From Vanessa cardui (taxonomy: Eukaryota; Arthropoda; Insecta; Lepidoptera; Nymphalidae): 64,000 bases of DNA. Position 1 is the first letter of the stretch. The number at the start of each line of letters is the position of its first letter. A program made the translations under genes and the position numbers. The notes beneath the pieces were generated by a model. The model was not told where the DNA came from, did not search any database, and saw only the letters and a list, made by a program, of their open reading frames with translations. The DNA is taken from contig NC_061139.1 of assembly GCF_905220365.1 (NCBI RefSeq), positions 12,113,001 through 12,177,000 on the forward strand. The letters run 5' to 3'. Below are positions 23,484 through 34,945 of this stretch, in pieces.

Positions 23484-23668
23484 TACTAAATATCGCTCGC
23501 GGTTTCGCTCGCTTTATAAGGGGTTGATTGTTAAGTATCAGCAAAAAGTACCCTTATTCCTTCCATGGAGTTCAAGTTTGCTTCACACCAAATTTCATCA
23601 AATTGGATTCATTGGTTTGGGCGTGAAAGATCGACAGACATCCTTTCTTTTATAATATTAGTATAGAT
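23484..23668 (-). mobile_element. Hel-E copy
   Basis: Minus-strand copy from TAATATTAGTATAGAT (its left end) through GAGTTCAAGTTTGCTTCACA to TATCGCTCGCGGTTTCGCTC. The A/T-rich left end and GC-rich right end fit the lepidopteran Helitron-like (Lep1-type) pattern. The assignment is inference. Confidence 0.75.
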
Positions 23669-23942
23669 ACATAAATAAATATTACATTATAAGATCAAGT
23701 TATTTAAGAAAATATAACAGCTGATCGCACTCAAAGTCGCTTGAACGTATTAAGATGCCATCATCCTATATTGCCTGTTGGATCGTCTCTGCGAACATTT
23801 GCGTAAAATAATCCAATAATGTCGGCTCTGTGACAAAGTTTATGAAATTTCGGTGCGTTTGTTAAGATTAACGTCGTGTTGTTTTGTGTTTTAAGCTTTT
23901 ATGTGTTTATATAAAAAATGTATTTTCTTCGTGTAATCATTT

Positions 23943-24169
23943 CATAGTACAAAACAAAGTCGTTGAACGCTGTCCGTTTCTATGTATGCTTAGATCTTTA
24001 AAATTACGCAATGGATAGATAAAGTGATTCGAATTTTTGTATATAATACATGGATAAGTAAGGAAACACTAATAATTTTAGAAGTTTCTAATGTAATGTC
24101 GTAATATATTTTGTGGTATATATTTATTGTCAGTATTTTACTCGTGCGATGTCGTTCGAGGCTTCTAGT
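23943..24169 (+). mobile_element. Hel-D copy, diverged
   Basis: Starts ATAGTACAAAACAAAGTCG and ends CTCGTGCGATGTCGTTCGAGG-CTTCTAGT. The block ATTTTGATGCGG is lost. Confidence 0.78.
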
Positions 24170-24205
24170 TTAGGTGTTCTTTGTTTTTTTCTAAAATAAA
24201 TAAAT

Positions 24206-24421
24206 GAATATTGGATAACATCACATACATTACTCTGATCCCAATGTGAGAAGCTAAAGTGCTTGTGTTATGGAAAATCAGGAGTAACGACGGCATCACA
24301 GACACCCAGACCCAAGACAACATAGAAAACTAGTATTATAACTAGTGTAATCGAACTTGAGTCCTCGGAGTGGCGTACCCATGAGAACCAGTATAAACAC
24401 TACTTGACCACGGAGGTCGTC
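24206..24421 (-). mobile_element. SINE-2 copy, abutting LINE-G
   Basis: Minus-strand tRNA-derived SINE. Its head ACGACCTCCGTGGTCAAGTAG and the degraded B-box region (CAAGTTCGATTACACT) lead to the 3' end GGGATCAGAGTAATGTATG. It ends exactly where the poly-T of the LINE-G copy begins. Confidence 0.8.
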
Positions 24422-24770
24422 TTTTTTTATGGAATAGGTGGCAAACGAGGCTCACCTGATGGAAAGTGACTACCACCGCTTATGGACATCTGCAACACCA
24501 GGAGGCTTGCCGGCCTTTGAGAAAGGAATAGGCTCTTTTCTCGAAGGTTCCCATGTCGTATCGGTTCGGAAAAACCGCCAGTGAAAGCTGGTTCCACAAA
24601 GTGGTTGTGCGAGGCAGAAAATGTCTAAGAAATCGCGCTGTTGTGGATTTTCGGACATCAAGGTGGTGCGGGTGAAATTTAGAATTTTGACGAGATGTCC
24701 GAAGGTGAAATTCAGCAGCCGGGATTACTCTGAACAATTCCTCGAAACATTCCCAGTGATAAATTCGTCA
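24422..24770 (-). mobile_element. LINE-G 3' fragment with ORF2 C-terminus
   Basis: The minus-strand frame 24737-24480 ends a reverse-transcriptase [23 protein letters not shown], then [20 protein letters not shown]. The pattern RHFLPRTxxLWNxL...VFPxRYDMxxFKxRxYxxLKGR is typical of lepidopteran non-LTR elements. The 3' untranslated end (CCATCAGGTGAGCCTCGTTTGCC) and a T run at 24422 (the A tail) follow. Severely 5'-truncated, with no reverse-transcriptase core left. Confidence 0.85.
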
Positions 24771-24931
24771 AAGTGTTCATTAGTTTTTTCTGTACTCTTG
24801 AGAACGTCTATGAAAGATTTCATAAATTTCATATTCATGATCGGTTGCGTAGTTAGGGCGTGAAATCGTATCAAACAAACAAACTTTCACATTTATTTAA
24901 TTCGATGGGATAAAAAATACTCAAATACAAA

Positions 24932-25110
24932 ATCGTTTTTTCTGTAACTTTTGGGACAGTTGTATTATGTCTGTTTTTTTGTTACGCTTTCTCGGTCAAG
25001 CTACTGAACCGAATTTGATGAAATGACATTGTGCTATTTTTTATATCTAAAAATTGACGACTAATTTCTAAAACGTGATCAAAACCGCGGGAGACAACTA
25101 TCATGACATT
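24932..25110 (+). mobile_element. Hel-E copy, diverged
   Basis: CTTTCTCGGTCAAGCTACTGAACCGAATTTGATGAAATGACATT, then a decayed middle, then AAAACCGCGGGAGACAACTATC as the GC-rich right end. Confidence 0.65.
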
Positions 25111-25179
25111 CTTTACAGAAGGTAACTCTAACTGATACAATATGAAGAGCACGTAAAATATTTTAAGTAACGATCGAAA

Positions 25180-25386
25180 CAAAAATCAAAATATATTTTA
25201 TTCAAGTAGGTTTTACAAGCACTTTTGAATCGTCATTTAACAATTGTATTAAGTGAAGCTACCGCCGCCGGTTCGGAAAGTAGATTCTACCGAGAATGTT
25301 AGTTAAACAAAATTAGATTTATGTAATATATCCTGCTTGGAAGTCAACAAGTATTAATTCCAAGCATTTTTATCGTCTGTATTATC
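25180..25386 (+). repeat. Rep-C copy with internal deletion
   Basis: Clear 5' block and CCGGTTCGGAAAGTAGATTCTACC, then a jump over GAAGAACCGGCAAGAAACTC...CAAAGTCA to GTTAGTTAAAC and the 3' TCCTGCTTGGAAGTCAACAAG block. Confidence 0.87.
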
Positions 25387-25448
25387 TTGTTTTGAATAAT
25401 ATGCCTTCTTTGACAGTGTATTTTTTACTTCTATATTATGATTCTATT

Positions 25449-25708
25449 GAGCTGAGATGGCCCAGTGGTAAGAATCTTAACCAATGATTGCGGGCTCAAA
25501 CCCAGGCAAACACCACTGAATTTTCATGTGCTTAATTTGTGTTTATAATTCATCTCATGCTCGGCGGTGTCTAATTTCATATAAATTCAGCCACACGTGA
25601 ATTCCACCTACCCGCATTGGAACAGCGTGGTGGATGTTCCAAACCTTCTCCGCAAAAGAAGAGGAGGCCTTAGGTCAGCATTGGTAAATTTACAGTCTGT
25701 TGTTGCTG
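25449..25708 (+). mobile_element. SINE-1 copy
   Basis: A box TGGCCCAGTGG intact, with 11 bp lost just after it. B box GGCTCAAACCC. The middle lacks GAAGGAAAACATCGTGAGGA. Ends TTTACAGTCTGTTGTTG. Confidence 0.9.
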
Positions 25709-26127
25709 ATGATTCTATAGTTAGAAATTTTAGACCAAAAATTTGTAATTCTTTTCCATGCAATACTCAATGCTCGCTTTATCTCCATACTACAGTCACG
25801 CCACGTAATAAGCTTAGATTGACACACTCGTGATTCCAGGATGAGCTCATTGTAGATGTCCTTTTATTATCCTCTATATTACAAAACCATCCATTGTACT
25901 ATCCCTGTCTCTCTCGTGCCCTTTGTCGTTGAATTGAGCGAGATGACGATTGCGAAATCTCTGTTTAGTTGAGTATTCATTTTCTTGTAAATTTTAACTA
26001 GCATTCCAAATTGTTAATTTGTCCAATTTCTTAACATATGTTTTAAAACTTACTGAATTTACATGGGGAAATCTCTAATAGATTTATTTTTGCATATTGT
26101 GGTTGGTGAGAACGAAGAAATGGAGAT
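25709..26127. other. No gene
   Basis: No supported frame or repeat. Confidence 0.5.
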
Positions 26128-26192
26128 GGTGGTAGGTGGTTACCACTAATCATCAGGCAGCACATTTACCCGTTCGCCTTCTAATATCATAA
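26128..26192 (+). repeat. Rep-B or LINE-G 3' fragment
   Basis: GGTGGTTACCACTAATCATCAGG...CCGTTCGCCTTCTAATATCATAA matches the tail shared by Rep-B and LINE-G. It is too short to say which. Confidence 0.5.
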
Positions 26193-26235
26193 TAAGAACC
26201 ATACGAATAAATCTATTGTTCTAAATGTCAATAAA

Positions 26236-26830
26236 AAACCGGCCAAGAGCGAGTCGGACACGCACACGAAAGTGTTCCGTAACCATAAGATGGAAATTTA
26301 GCAATCTCTATTTCTACCCTGGCCCACTTCTATATGTAGGTATGTAACATTCCTACTTATTTTCATAGTTTGTAGGTAGTTATTTCCAAACATCGCCATT
26401 TAGTTAGGGCAACTGCACGTCATAAATTGGTCGAGTTGTATAAAAATAACTATGTATGATACGGAGTCTGCTATAGTTTTCGTTGAAAGTACTTAAGTAA
26501 TAGTATTTCAAAAGTTAAGGAGGGGGGGCCTCTAATTTTCACTTTGTATTAGTATATTTCGAGACTGGGGGGTTTGATCCACGTGGTTTCAATGCAATTT
26601 GTTTTGTATTTAAAGATACATTTTTAACTATACCCCATACGATGGGGTAAGTCGATTTTTTTTCGAATAAGTAAAAAATAATTATTTTCCGATAATTTTC
26701 AAAAACAATTTTTGGTTTATCAGTATACATCTCTCCATCAATTTTCAAATTAGTATTGTCAAAACTTTGGGGTAAGATTTAAAAGGCTATCTAGTAGGGT
26801 ATAACTAATCACGTTATGAAGAGTGAATCA
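26236..26830 (+). repeat. Lepidopteran CGGCCAAG...GAGTCGGAC repeat
   Basis: Opens with AAACCGGCCAAGAGCGAGTCGGACACGC and GTTCCGTAACC, the diagnostic start of a repeat found across Lepidoptera. A GGGGGGG run lies at about 26522 and the self-complementary TACCCCATACGATGGGGTA at 26630. The 3' limit is uncertain. The 69-codon minus-strand frame is incidental. Confidence 0.65.
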
Positions 26831-27473
26831 ATATAAATATAGGCACAAGATGGTGGCGCCAGGTAAGGGTCGCGATCTGGTGGGTCATATACCATTTTTA
26901 TATTAAACCATTTTTACAATTATAAGTTAAAGCAATCTATAATAATAATGTAATGTGAACGATGCCAAAGAAAGTCGTTACTGTGATAAAATTTAAAGCA
27001 TTATATAATACAGACGAGTTTAATCTTGGAAGGCAGGTTCACTACTTAACGAATGGGGAGTTTGAAGCTTCCCTTTGATCAATTTTCGTCGAGACTCGTA
27101 GTTAAGCTGTAAATTTAGTTGGAAGAGGGAAATTATTAAAATTTATTTCAACTTTTGAATAGTATTAATGCTTAGTTTCACTGATAGGTAAGTTTCTAAT
27201 TAAGGGAAAGGATGACGAGACGGTTTTCATTTGTTCGTTTGTTCTCTTTACGTCTTAACTAATAATTGATGTTCATGAAACTTTACCGACGCGTTGTCAG
27301 GGTAACAGTCGAAACCAATATTAAAATCATCTCAATTAAAAAAAGAAAACAAATAAATAATGGGGAAATGCTATGCTAGCAGAGCATTCTTGCCACTTTT
27401 CCACGCGGTGAAGATTTATACTGTAACTAGCTTTAGTTCGTATTTGTGTATATTAAGGCATCTAATGTTATTA
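26831..27473. other. No established gene; ATG-plus-donor motif
   Basis: At 26850 a good start context (CAAGATGG) is followed after 13 coding bases by CAG|GTAAGG (donor GT at 26863). On its own this is too little to call an exon. Confidence 0.3.
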
Positions 27474-27530
27474 ATTCTTTATTCAAATAAGCTCATAAAA
27501 GAACTTTTGAACCGTCATATAACAATGTTA
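27474..27530 (+). repeat. Rep-C 5' fragment
   Basis: TTCTTTATTCAAATAAGCTC...GAACTTTTGAACCGTCATATAACAATG is a short diverged copy. Confidence 0.55.
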
Positions 27531-27653
27531 AATTATTGTCCTAAACGCCCTAACGTCTACCTAACGTATCATACTCTTGACGGAATCTTGTGTAATTAAT
27601 TATATATTTATCTCTATACAATGATCACTGTGAAAATCGACAAAAGACGAACT

Positions 27654-27890
27654 TGACGACATCCGTGGTCGAGTGGTGTGTACACCGGTTTTCATGGGTA
27701 CGCCACTCCGAGGTCCCAGGTTCGATTCCCGGCCGAGTCAATGTAGATTATCATTAGTTTTCTATGTTGTCTTGTGTCTGGGTGTTTGTGGTACCGTCTT
27801 TACTTCTGATATTCTATAACACAAGTGCTTTAACTACTTACATTGGGATCAGAGTAGTGTATGTGATGTTGTCTCATATTTCTCATTTTT
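27654..27890 (+). mobile_element. SINE-2, best copy
   Basis: tRNA-derived SINE. A box TGGTCGAGTGG and B box GGTTCGATTCC both match the pol III consensus, and CCCAGGTTCGATTCCCGG forms a T-arm-like hairpin. The tRNA-unrelated body (CTATGTTGTCTTGTGTCTGG) ends TTGGGATCAGAGTAGTGTA-TGTGATGTTGTC. It has the most intact promoter of the SINE-2 copies in the window. Confidence 0.9.
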
Positions 27891-28576
27891 TCTCGTTGTA
27901 GAGCGGAAGTTAATTCGTAAAATAAAATAAAAATATTGTAATTAAAGCAATTTAGCAAGGTCACAGCCGGATATGATGCATTGTCGGTACTTTGATAGTA
28001 ATAGTTTGTCTATCCCCCCAGAATACTTAGGATATCATGATCGAGGATCGCCAATTCCCCCCAAATTGGCAGCCCAAACGAGCAACAATAGTAACATATT
28101 AATAAATAAAAAAATATATTTAGTATAAAAATATTTATTTATTCTGAAAAAAGTAAAATTTTTACTTAAATCACCTGGACACAATTGTTTAATATTCAGT
28201 ACGTGTATATTTTACGAGCAATTTAAGATGAAAAAGGTTATTTAAAATATCGAAAATAACGCCTTTCACAACATTCAAAATCATTTCTGTTCGAACCCTT
28301 TTGATCAGCTACCATTGCTGATCAGAACGGAAAATAAAACAATTTTAAAAACAATATTATTTTAATGTTGTAATTACGAATTATTTTCGACCATTATTTA
28401 AATATTTTTTGCTGATTGGTAAATATAAAATTATACTAATTACCAATGAATGCATTTTTATCGATCGATAAATTTTAGTGTGACTTTATATATGTTGATT
28501 ACCCGACAGGATATATTACATACATATATCATCGTATTTAACTATCACGACTTTGTATTTTTAAATTAAAAAATAC
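27891..28576. other. No gene; AT-rich non-coding
   Basis: A short C-rich inversion (ATCGCCAATTCCCCCCAAATTGGCAG, near 28050) is the only distinct item. Confidence 0.5.
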
Positions 28577-28697
28577 AGACTTTCTTGCCGGTTCTTCCGG
28601 CACTTCACTTTCTTCACTTAATATATATATGTGTAATGTGATAAATTACGATTCAAAGGTGTTTGTAAAAGCCTACTTAAATAAAGTATCGATCAAT
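28577..28697 (-). repeat. Rep-C fragment, diverged
   Basis: CTTTCTTGCCGGTTCTTC, an inserted TATATATATGTGTAATG, and AAAAGCCTACTTAAATAAAGTAT. Confidence 0.7.
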
Positions 28698-28796
28698 ATA
28701 TAAAATAAAACAATGAAATAAAAATAAATTATAAAATTTGACTTGTGTAAGTTTGGAGTAATCAAGATAATCTTTTTAATACTTTAAAAAAAAGTA

Positions 28797-29031
28797 GGTG
28801 GATGGCAAATGACACCTTATGTTTAGTGGTCACAGCTTTAAAATATTTTTATCCTTCCTTACGAGGACAAATTAGTACTAGCCCAGGAAACTAAGATATG
28901 ATGTCCTGCAGTTACACTGTAACTTCAAACCGTAAAACCGGTATTGTTAATCTAGTATTTCTATTTGGCGGTAGAATATTGATGGGTGGTACCTACCCAA
29001 ACGGATTTGCAAAAAGCCACCAAGTAAATAT
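28797..29031 (-). repeat. Rep-B copy, diverged
   Basis: GGAAACTAAGATATGATGTCC, TTGGCGGTAGAATA and GGGTGGTACCTACCCAAACGG are clear. The overlapping plus-strand frame is incidental. Confidence 0.78.
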
Positions 29032-30009
29032 ATACATGATTATAAAATACATAATACTGAATTCCAATTTACCTGTTAGGTAAAATTGAGGATCATTTTT
29101 ATATATTTTACCTTCAATATTTTAATAATGATTATGTGTTAAGAAGAATTAAAAATGCCTTAATATATTTTCCTGTTCGGTTCATAACGTCTAAAACTAA
29201 GGAGGATTTCTCATAATCAGCAAATTACCTGGGAACATTTAATATTTTGCCAGGTTATTTGCCTAAAACCTTTCATATTATGCTCTAGTAATACAGTAAC
29301 GCATTATATCAAACAGCGGGCATAGCGTCGACTGGGATATTTCGTCAAACTCTTTCATGAATCGAATACACATTCGATATTTTACAATGTCCGAATCCGA
29401 AAAATAGGTTAAGAGTGAATATGAGGAAGGATTGCCCCATTTTAAGCAGTTACTGGTATCCCTATTTATTCCTCCAATTACGTTAAAAGCTTGGGTTAAA
29501 AGTAAGGACGACAATAGCCCAAAGGGTCAAAATTGAACACTTTAAAATTTACTATAATCTATTCCAAATTACATTTGACAAATATTGCTGCCTATTATTG
29601 ATAGATAAATTTGTTAGCGGTTCCATAGACATTCTAGATTTAAAATTTAAAAATAAAATAGCACTGTAACTTTAAATGTGTTTAAAAATTAAATATATGT
29701 TATAAAACAGTTGAAACAAATGTTTCAATTCTTTAAAACATTCAAATATAGAATGTTTTTTTTAAATAACAATAATTAAATCAATTATTTTTATTCTGAT
29801 CGAATGAGTTACTTTTTAATACAAGGCGATCGCTATCAGACCGTGACCATTTCCAACCAACCAGTAACGGTCATATTGTGTTATAAACCTAAATAAATGG
29901 ATGTTTAATAATATCATTATATTTTTTCGAATAATAACATAGAAAGAATAATTACGAACGCAAGAAAACATACATCATTTTTTTGTTTTTTTAAATCAAG
30001 ATGACAAAT
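29032..30009. other. No established gene
   Basis: A minus-strand 78-codon frame (29514-29278) beginning MSSLLLTQAFNVIGG has moderately balanced composition but no recognised motif, no flanking splice signals that I can support, and no tie to other exons. It is left uncalled. Confidence 0.35.
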
Positions 30010-30052
30010 GTTGTACATGATCCTTTATATCATTTAAAGGATCATGTACAAC
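30010..30052. repeat. Perfect 18-bp hairpin
   Basis: GTTGTACATGATCCTTTA (30010-30027) pairs perfectly with 30035-30052 across a 7-base loop, TATCATT. A third partial copy, GATCATGTACAT, lies at about 30145. It could be a small foldback element or an RNA stem. Confidence 0.8.
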
Positions 30053-30059
30053 GGTATTA

Positions 30060-30809
30060 AAAAAAAGTTGGTTAGTGTCAACAATGGAATCTATCGGTGC
30101 CCATAAATATACAGAAAATCATAATATTTCATTTGTTTTTTTAAGATCATGTACATCCACCTTAATAGCGCCTTTTCGCAGAATTCTTTCGTGTAATTAA
30201 GAAAAACTCTTCTTGGAATTTAATTTCATAGACGACGTGCTTACGAACAATTATAGCCCTTTTGATAATTATTTTTGAAATAAAATATAATTTGATCTCA
30301 AGATTCCGGAAATTTTCGTAAAATCATTTTTTAATAATTGGAAATATTTTAAAAGATTCGTATATTTTATTAACGTTTAATATAATTTTATTTTTTGATG
30401 TGTTATAACTGAAGTTTGTTAACATAAGAATTATTTACATTAAGGTCTTAACTATATCCAGAAAAAAAAATCCGCGCACATAATGATCACGTGACATAAG
30501 ACCCAGACTTCCCCAAAATTTCTCGTTGGATCGCATTTTCGATCCTCTGAGCAATAACTACTTTCTATCAAGTGGAGGCAATAAGGTATAATGTTGATGT
30601 TTTTCGTTTCATTTTTTCCATTTTCAATGAAAATTAACTTAATGCACAGCAGATTACTGCAGGAGTGTATACTTATTTGGATTGGTCATTGGAGACAAAT
30701 TAATTGGTCTTGTAGTTGATGTAGTGGAGTTACATTACCAGTGGGAAATTTTTCTGTCAAGGATTTCACAGTAAAAACTAGGAATTAGGAATCACTATCA
30801 CTTTTAGTT
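30060..30809. other. No gene; AT-rich non-coding
   Basis: Nothing recognised. Confidence 0.5.
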
Positions 30810-30930
30810 CTCTTTGCAAGTCTGTCTGGGTAGGTACCACCGACTCGTCATAATCTAAGACTATAGTTATGTTCCGATTTGAAACGTCATTGTCTATGGT
30901 CGGTGGTAACTTACCATCATGTAGCCCAAA
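30810..30930 (+). repeat. Rep-B with large internal deletion
   Basis: The 5' block GCAAGTCTGTCTGGGTAGGTACCACCG is joined, via CTATAGTTATGTTCCGATTTGAAACG, directly to the 3' block TCATTGTCTATGGTCGGTGG. About 100 bp of the middle is missing. Confidence 0.78.
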
Positions 30931-32281
30931 TCCAAATTACTTACATAATCAAACTAAATAAAACAAGCAACTCTTTACAATCTTCTTATCAGATATCCTG
31001 TAAATAGTAATTTCTCTCTAGGGGATGTATCTCTTTGGCAAAACTTTGCTTAGGTTTATAATCTTGTCAAACATTTTTGTATAGATGACAACATCAACCG
31101 CAGAATAGTTTCACAGTGACCGCAAAATGAGTTAAACCTCGAAGTTCGAATTATAACCGTGTGGTATTACAAGGTAATTATTTTCAATGCTATATTTAAT
31201 AATTTTCGGCTCGTCTATTTCTTACCCAGGCTATGTAGGAAATATTAACTTATTGCATACACCTATTCAAAAGTCACATGAGCTATGGGTTCTTTTAAGC
31301 GTTTAAGAAAAATAGTCACCATATGATTTATCTAACTCTCAAGCCCATAGTAAGGATATTTTTCTTAGTATACCTGTTCTTTAATGTTGTATGAAGAAAA
31401 TAATTTTTTTTTTTATTCTTTGTTTTTTAAGGGGCCTTTGTAGGCAGTCTATATGTCGGCCCGAAAAGAAACTGAAGTGGTGACAAATTTGGGTTTGGTA
31501 TTTTATTTGAAATCCTAAATTGTAAATAAAGAATAATAATTTGTTACGTGCATTTTACATCAAATGTCAAGGTTCGTCGTTCGTGGCTAATTTTTTCGCA
31601 CTTATCATTTATAGTTAGTACCTTCTTGTGATATTGAAAGATGAACAGACCAATGATAAATTTGGCATGTATAAAAATATCGTAAGACTTTGTCATGTTA
31701 CACGATAAGGCTTTTGATGTTAACTAATCTATAAAGCATGTACGAAAGATATTCATTTTAAACTAGTCTAATAATTTCGAACCCAAAAATTCGCTAAACT
31801 ATATTTTCCAAATAAGATTTCGTCTTGAAGGTAAGGTATATAGAAATCTTATTAGTGCATAATAAAGCCGCAGTGTCAAGGCTGTGATTCAGGCCTTCTA
31901 TCTACTAGACCTATTCAACTAGAATCTTGGAAAGCGTAACACAATATTAACATCGATAGGTATCGTCTTTCGAAACCCGATACGGATCATAACGGGCTTT
32001 GTGAAAACAGCCATAGATCTAATTAGAACATTTGCAGCATTTAAACTTTCATAAAGATAAATAGATAAGGAAGAAAATATTTGCCATGAATCACGAGAGT
32101 ATTAGACCATCTTAAAACCTTCTGGATTGATAACTAAAACCACCAAAATTCGTTGTATATCGAATTGTCAATTAAGGAAGGTCAGAGTCCAGCAATAAAT
32201 GGTCGAAGCCAAAACTGAGGAAGAATGACAATATAAAAAGAAATTTTGGCAAAATGTATAAGACATTTGTAAATAAAGTAA
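30931..32281. other. No gene; AT-rich non-coding
   Basis: No supported frame or repeat in about 1.3 kb. Confidence 0.5.
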
Positions 32282-32347
32282 AAGGCCAGTAATGACCTTC
32301 CGCTGGGGCTAAAGCCTTCTCCCCTATTTGAAGAGAAGATTTTGGAG
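32282..32347 (-). mobile_element. SINE-1 3' fragment
   Basis: GGCCAGTAATGACCTTCCGCTGGGGCTAAAGCC with CTTCTCCCCTATTTGAAGAGAAG is a diverged minus-strand SINE-1 3' end. Confidence 0.55.
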
Positions 32348-32965
32348 ATTACTCACAATGCTCTAATTTTAGTTAATGAACTACAAATTTGCCAATCGGT
32401 TTTTCTCTTACAAGTATTGATTACATAAATAATAGTATTTTATCATCACAATTGTTTCTAGTATACAATTTTGCAAAATTATATTGATTTACGCATTCCT
32501 TTGCAGTTTTGTTCCAATAAGTCGTATCTATGTGAGGACATTTTTGATAATGCCTTACATCTAATCTTCTAAGCCTATATACATAAAACTTAAACCAGAG
32601 AAAGATAAACTATCTACGTCACAATTGTGAATTACATTTTATTGTTCTCAATATATGATAAATGATCTCTACAAAAGATCGGAAGCAAACAAAACTTCGA
32701 GTTAGATTCGAAGTTTCCAAGATTAGCGCAACCATACTCCAAAGCTTCATGTTATAAATATAGATTGAAAGTTCTTTTATTGCAGTTGATGTTAGTTTCA
32801 AATTTATATTATTACGGAACAGGACGGTAACATTTTTAATATAGAAATGAAAAGTCAGAAATGTTTTATTTTAAAACACTAATGGAAGTGACGTAGAGTA
32901 TTTCTATATTGTCGTGGCAAACCTTATACTCGTTCCATTATATAAAACAATGACATTTATTATGA
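32348..32965. other. No gene
   Basis: A minus-strand 60-codon frame (32801-32619) shows nothing recognisable. Confidence 0.5.
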
Positions 32966-33302
32966 TACTGGCTGTGCCCGCGACTTCATGCGCATTTGAA
33001 TTTAAAAAAAAAGTTTATTCAGTTCGCAGATTATATCTTATTAATCTGTATTAGTCAGCTTTTTTGATGTTAAGTCGTTGGTGGAGGCAACTGACTTAAC
33101 GGCGAAGTGGTGGCATGCGGGCAGACAGTATTTGGGGTCATTGCAGTGTGACTTTATGTATAATTCTAGAATAAAAGTAGCCTAAGTTACTCCTTAATAC
33201 ATCAGCTACTTGCCAATTAAAGTCCTGTCAAAATCGGTCCAGCTGGTCCAGAGATTATCCGGAACAAATAGACAGATAGACAGACGTACAAAGATTGTAA
33301 AA
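32966..33302 (+). repeat. Lepidopteran TGGCTGTGCCCGCGACTT repeat
   Basis: Opens with GGCTGTGCCCGCGACTTCATGC, contains AAAGTAGCCTAAGTTACTCC, CATCAGCTACTTGCCAATTA and AGTCCTGTCAAAATCGGTCC, and ends GAACAAATAGACAGATAGAC. This order is widely shared among butterfly genomes and is often taken to be a non-autonomous element. The type is not resolved here. Confidence 0.72.
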
Positions 33303-34096
33303 TTTATTAATTTTCTATACGTATACACATACAGAGGTATGCATTTATTGAAAAGTGGTTACATTAATGTTACCAACATATACTTCAATATTGTTATGTG
33401 TATAGATTTTGAGTGTCGTGCGTTTACACTCCGTTGTATTAGAGATAAAAATGATCAGCTGTCTCTTTCTCGACTTTGTTGAGGTTATATATGCAATAGA
33501 CAAAACAGAAATACAACCATTGGTCGGTAAACAACTTCCAACCAATAATGATATAATAATTTTGACTATCGATTCTAAATTTGAATTTTAGAGTTTATGA
33601 TTTGAATATTTTTGTAAAAAATATCGCGTTTGTATAGTTTTTTTTTCTAAAAAGATGTACCGGAAAGAAACTTAGCAGTTACAAAGTTTCATCAATCTTA
33701 GATTTGCCTTAATTGTTAGGTTTACGTTGCTTAAAATTCTTAAAGTTATGCTGTCGATACACTAACAATAAGTGACCTATTAAGCTGATACGGAAATATA
33801 AAAGCGAAAGGGAGACAGAAAATACGATATCTCATTAATCAGACAAGTAGAGATATAGACCCGCTTCATTTAATAGATTACACAACAAATAAGGTTGACC
33901 AGAGAATGTTTATCAGTGAACAAACATGAGTCATTTATTTGGAACCCTTCAGGCCTTGAATACCCTGATCGATCTGTAATCTTATTTCGAGAGGATTAAT
34001 CAACAAAAGAAGTGTATTTGTTTCTTGATCCCAATTTAATCACACATAGATAGGAAAAGATTGAGCAATATTGACTTTTGTGTATAAATACAGACA
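33303..34096. other. No gene; small Rep-C trace
   Basis: Three overlapping frames of 60-90 codons on both strands (33210-33591) begin in or next to the preceding repeat and lack features. ACCGGAAAGAAACTTAGCAG near 33660 is a Rep-C trace. Confidence 0.4.
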
Positions 34097-34390
34097 TTTA
34101 CTTGGTGGTAGGGCTTTGTGCTAGTCCGTCTGGGTATGTACCACCCATTCATCAGATATTCTACCGCCAAACATCAGTACTCAGTATTGTTTTGTTCCGG
34201 TTTGAAGGGTGAGTCAGCCAGTGCAATTACAGGCAAAAGGGTCGTAACATACTAGTTCCAGAGGATGGTGGTGCATTGGTGATGAAAGGAATGGTTAATG
34301 TTTCATACAGCGCTATTGTCTATGGGCGGTGGTGACCACTTACCATCAGGTGACTCATTTGCTCGTCCGCTAACCAATAGCATAAAGAAA
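34097..34390 (+). repeat. Rep-B copy, near full length
   Basis: Begins TTTACTTGGTGGTAGGGC and ends CCAATAGCATAAAGAAA. All internal blocks are in order. Confidence 0.9.
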
Positions 34391-34671
34391 TAGTTTAGGT
34401 TTTTATGTCGCATGCACGTTAGGACCTTGGAGATTGGAATATGATTTTAGCTCTTCTAGAGCTCTCAACATTTACGTAATGTACCGGTCGTTTCTGATAC
34501 GATTTACCGACAAATTCTAGTTTAAAATGAGCCAGTTCTACACGAGAAATACGTTACTTATTTTAATGTTAGCTTTTAATGGTGTGATTTCTTAAAGAAC
34601 ATTTTTTTGAGTTGAACGTAAAGACATATATTAATATAAAGAAACACTATTGTTAAGGATTTAATTATAAA
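34391..34671. other. No gene
   Basis: Nothing recognised. Confidence 0.5.
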
Positions 34672-34945
34672 AAAAAATCAAAATCAAAATATACTTTATA
34701 CGATAAGGCTTTTACAAGCACTTTTGAATCGTCATTTAACAAACTCTATTAAGTGAGTTTACAAATGCTCGGATTCTATCGAGAAGAACCGGCAAGCAAC
34801 TCAGTAGTTGTTCTTTTTCAACATTTAAAAATACAAAGTCATTTTAGTTTAATACAATTATAAATGTATGTAAATTATCCTGTCTGGAAGTCAACAGGTA
34901 TTAATATTTGATGTCATATTCCACTGCTTTTATCTTATAAATAAA
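34672..34945 (+). repeat. Rep-C copy, near full length
   Basis: From AATCAAAATCAAAATATAC through GAGAAGAACCGGCAAGCAAC and CCTGTCTGGAAGTCAACAGG to the final ATCTTATAAATAAATC. Confidence 0.88.

Noticed and set aside
24480..24737. Host gene encoding an 85-residue protein
   Set aside because: The residues match the C-terminal pattern of non-LTR retrotransposon ORF2 and the same sequence recurs at 18036.
27661..27735. A possible tRNA gene (A and B boxes, CCCAGGTTCGATTCCCGG arm)
   Set aside because: No proper acceptor stem or anticodon arm, and the same head recurs at 24400 and 39891 attached to the same SINE-2 body.
29278..29514. Minus-strand 78-codon frame as a gene
   Set aside because: Composition is not unusual enough and nothing links it to other exons. 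Kept only as a note in the gap entry.
33210..33591. Overlapping frames of 60-90 codons on both strands
   Set aside because: They start in or beside the TGGCTGTGCCCGCG repeat and show no motif, splice context or codon bias.
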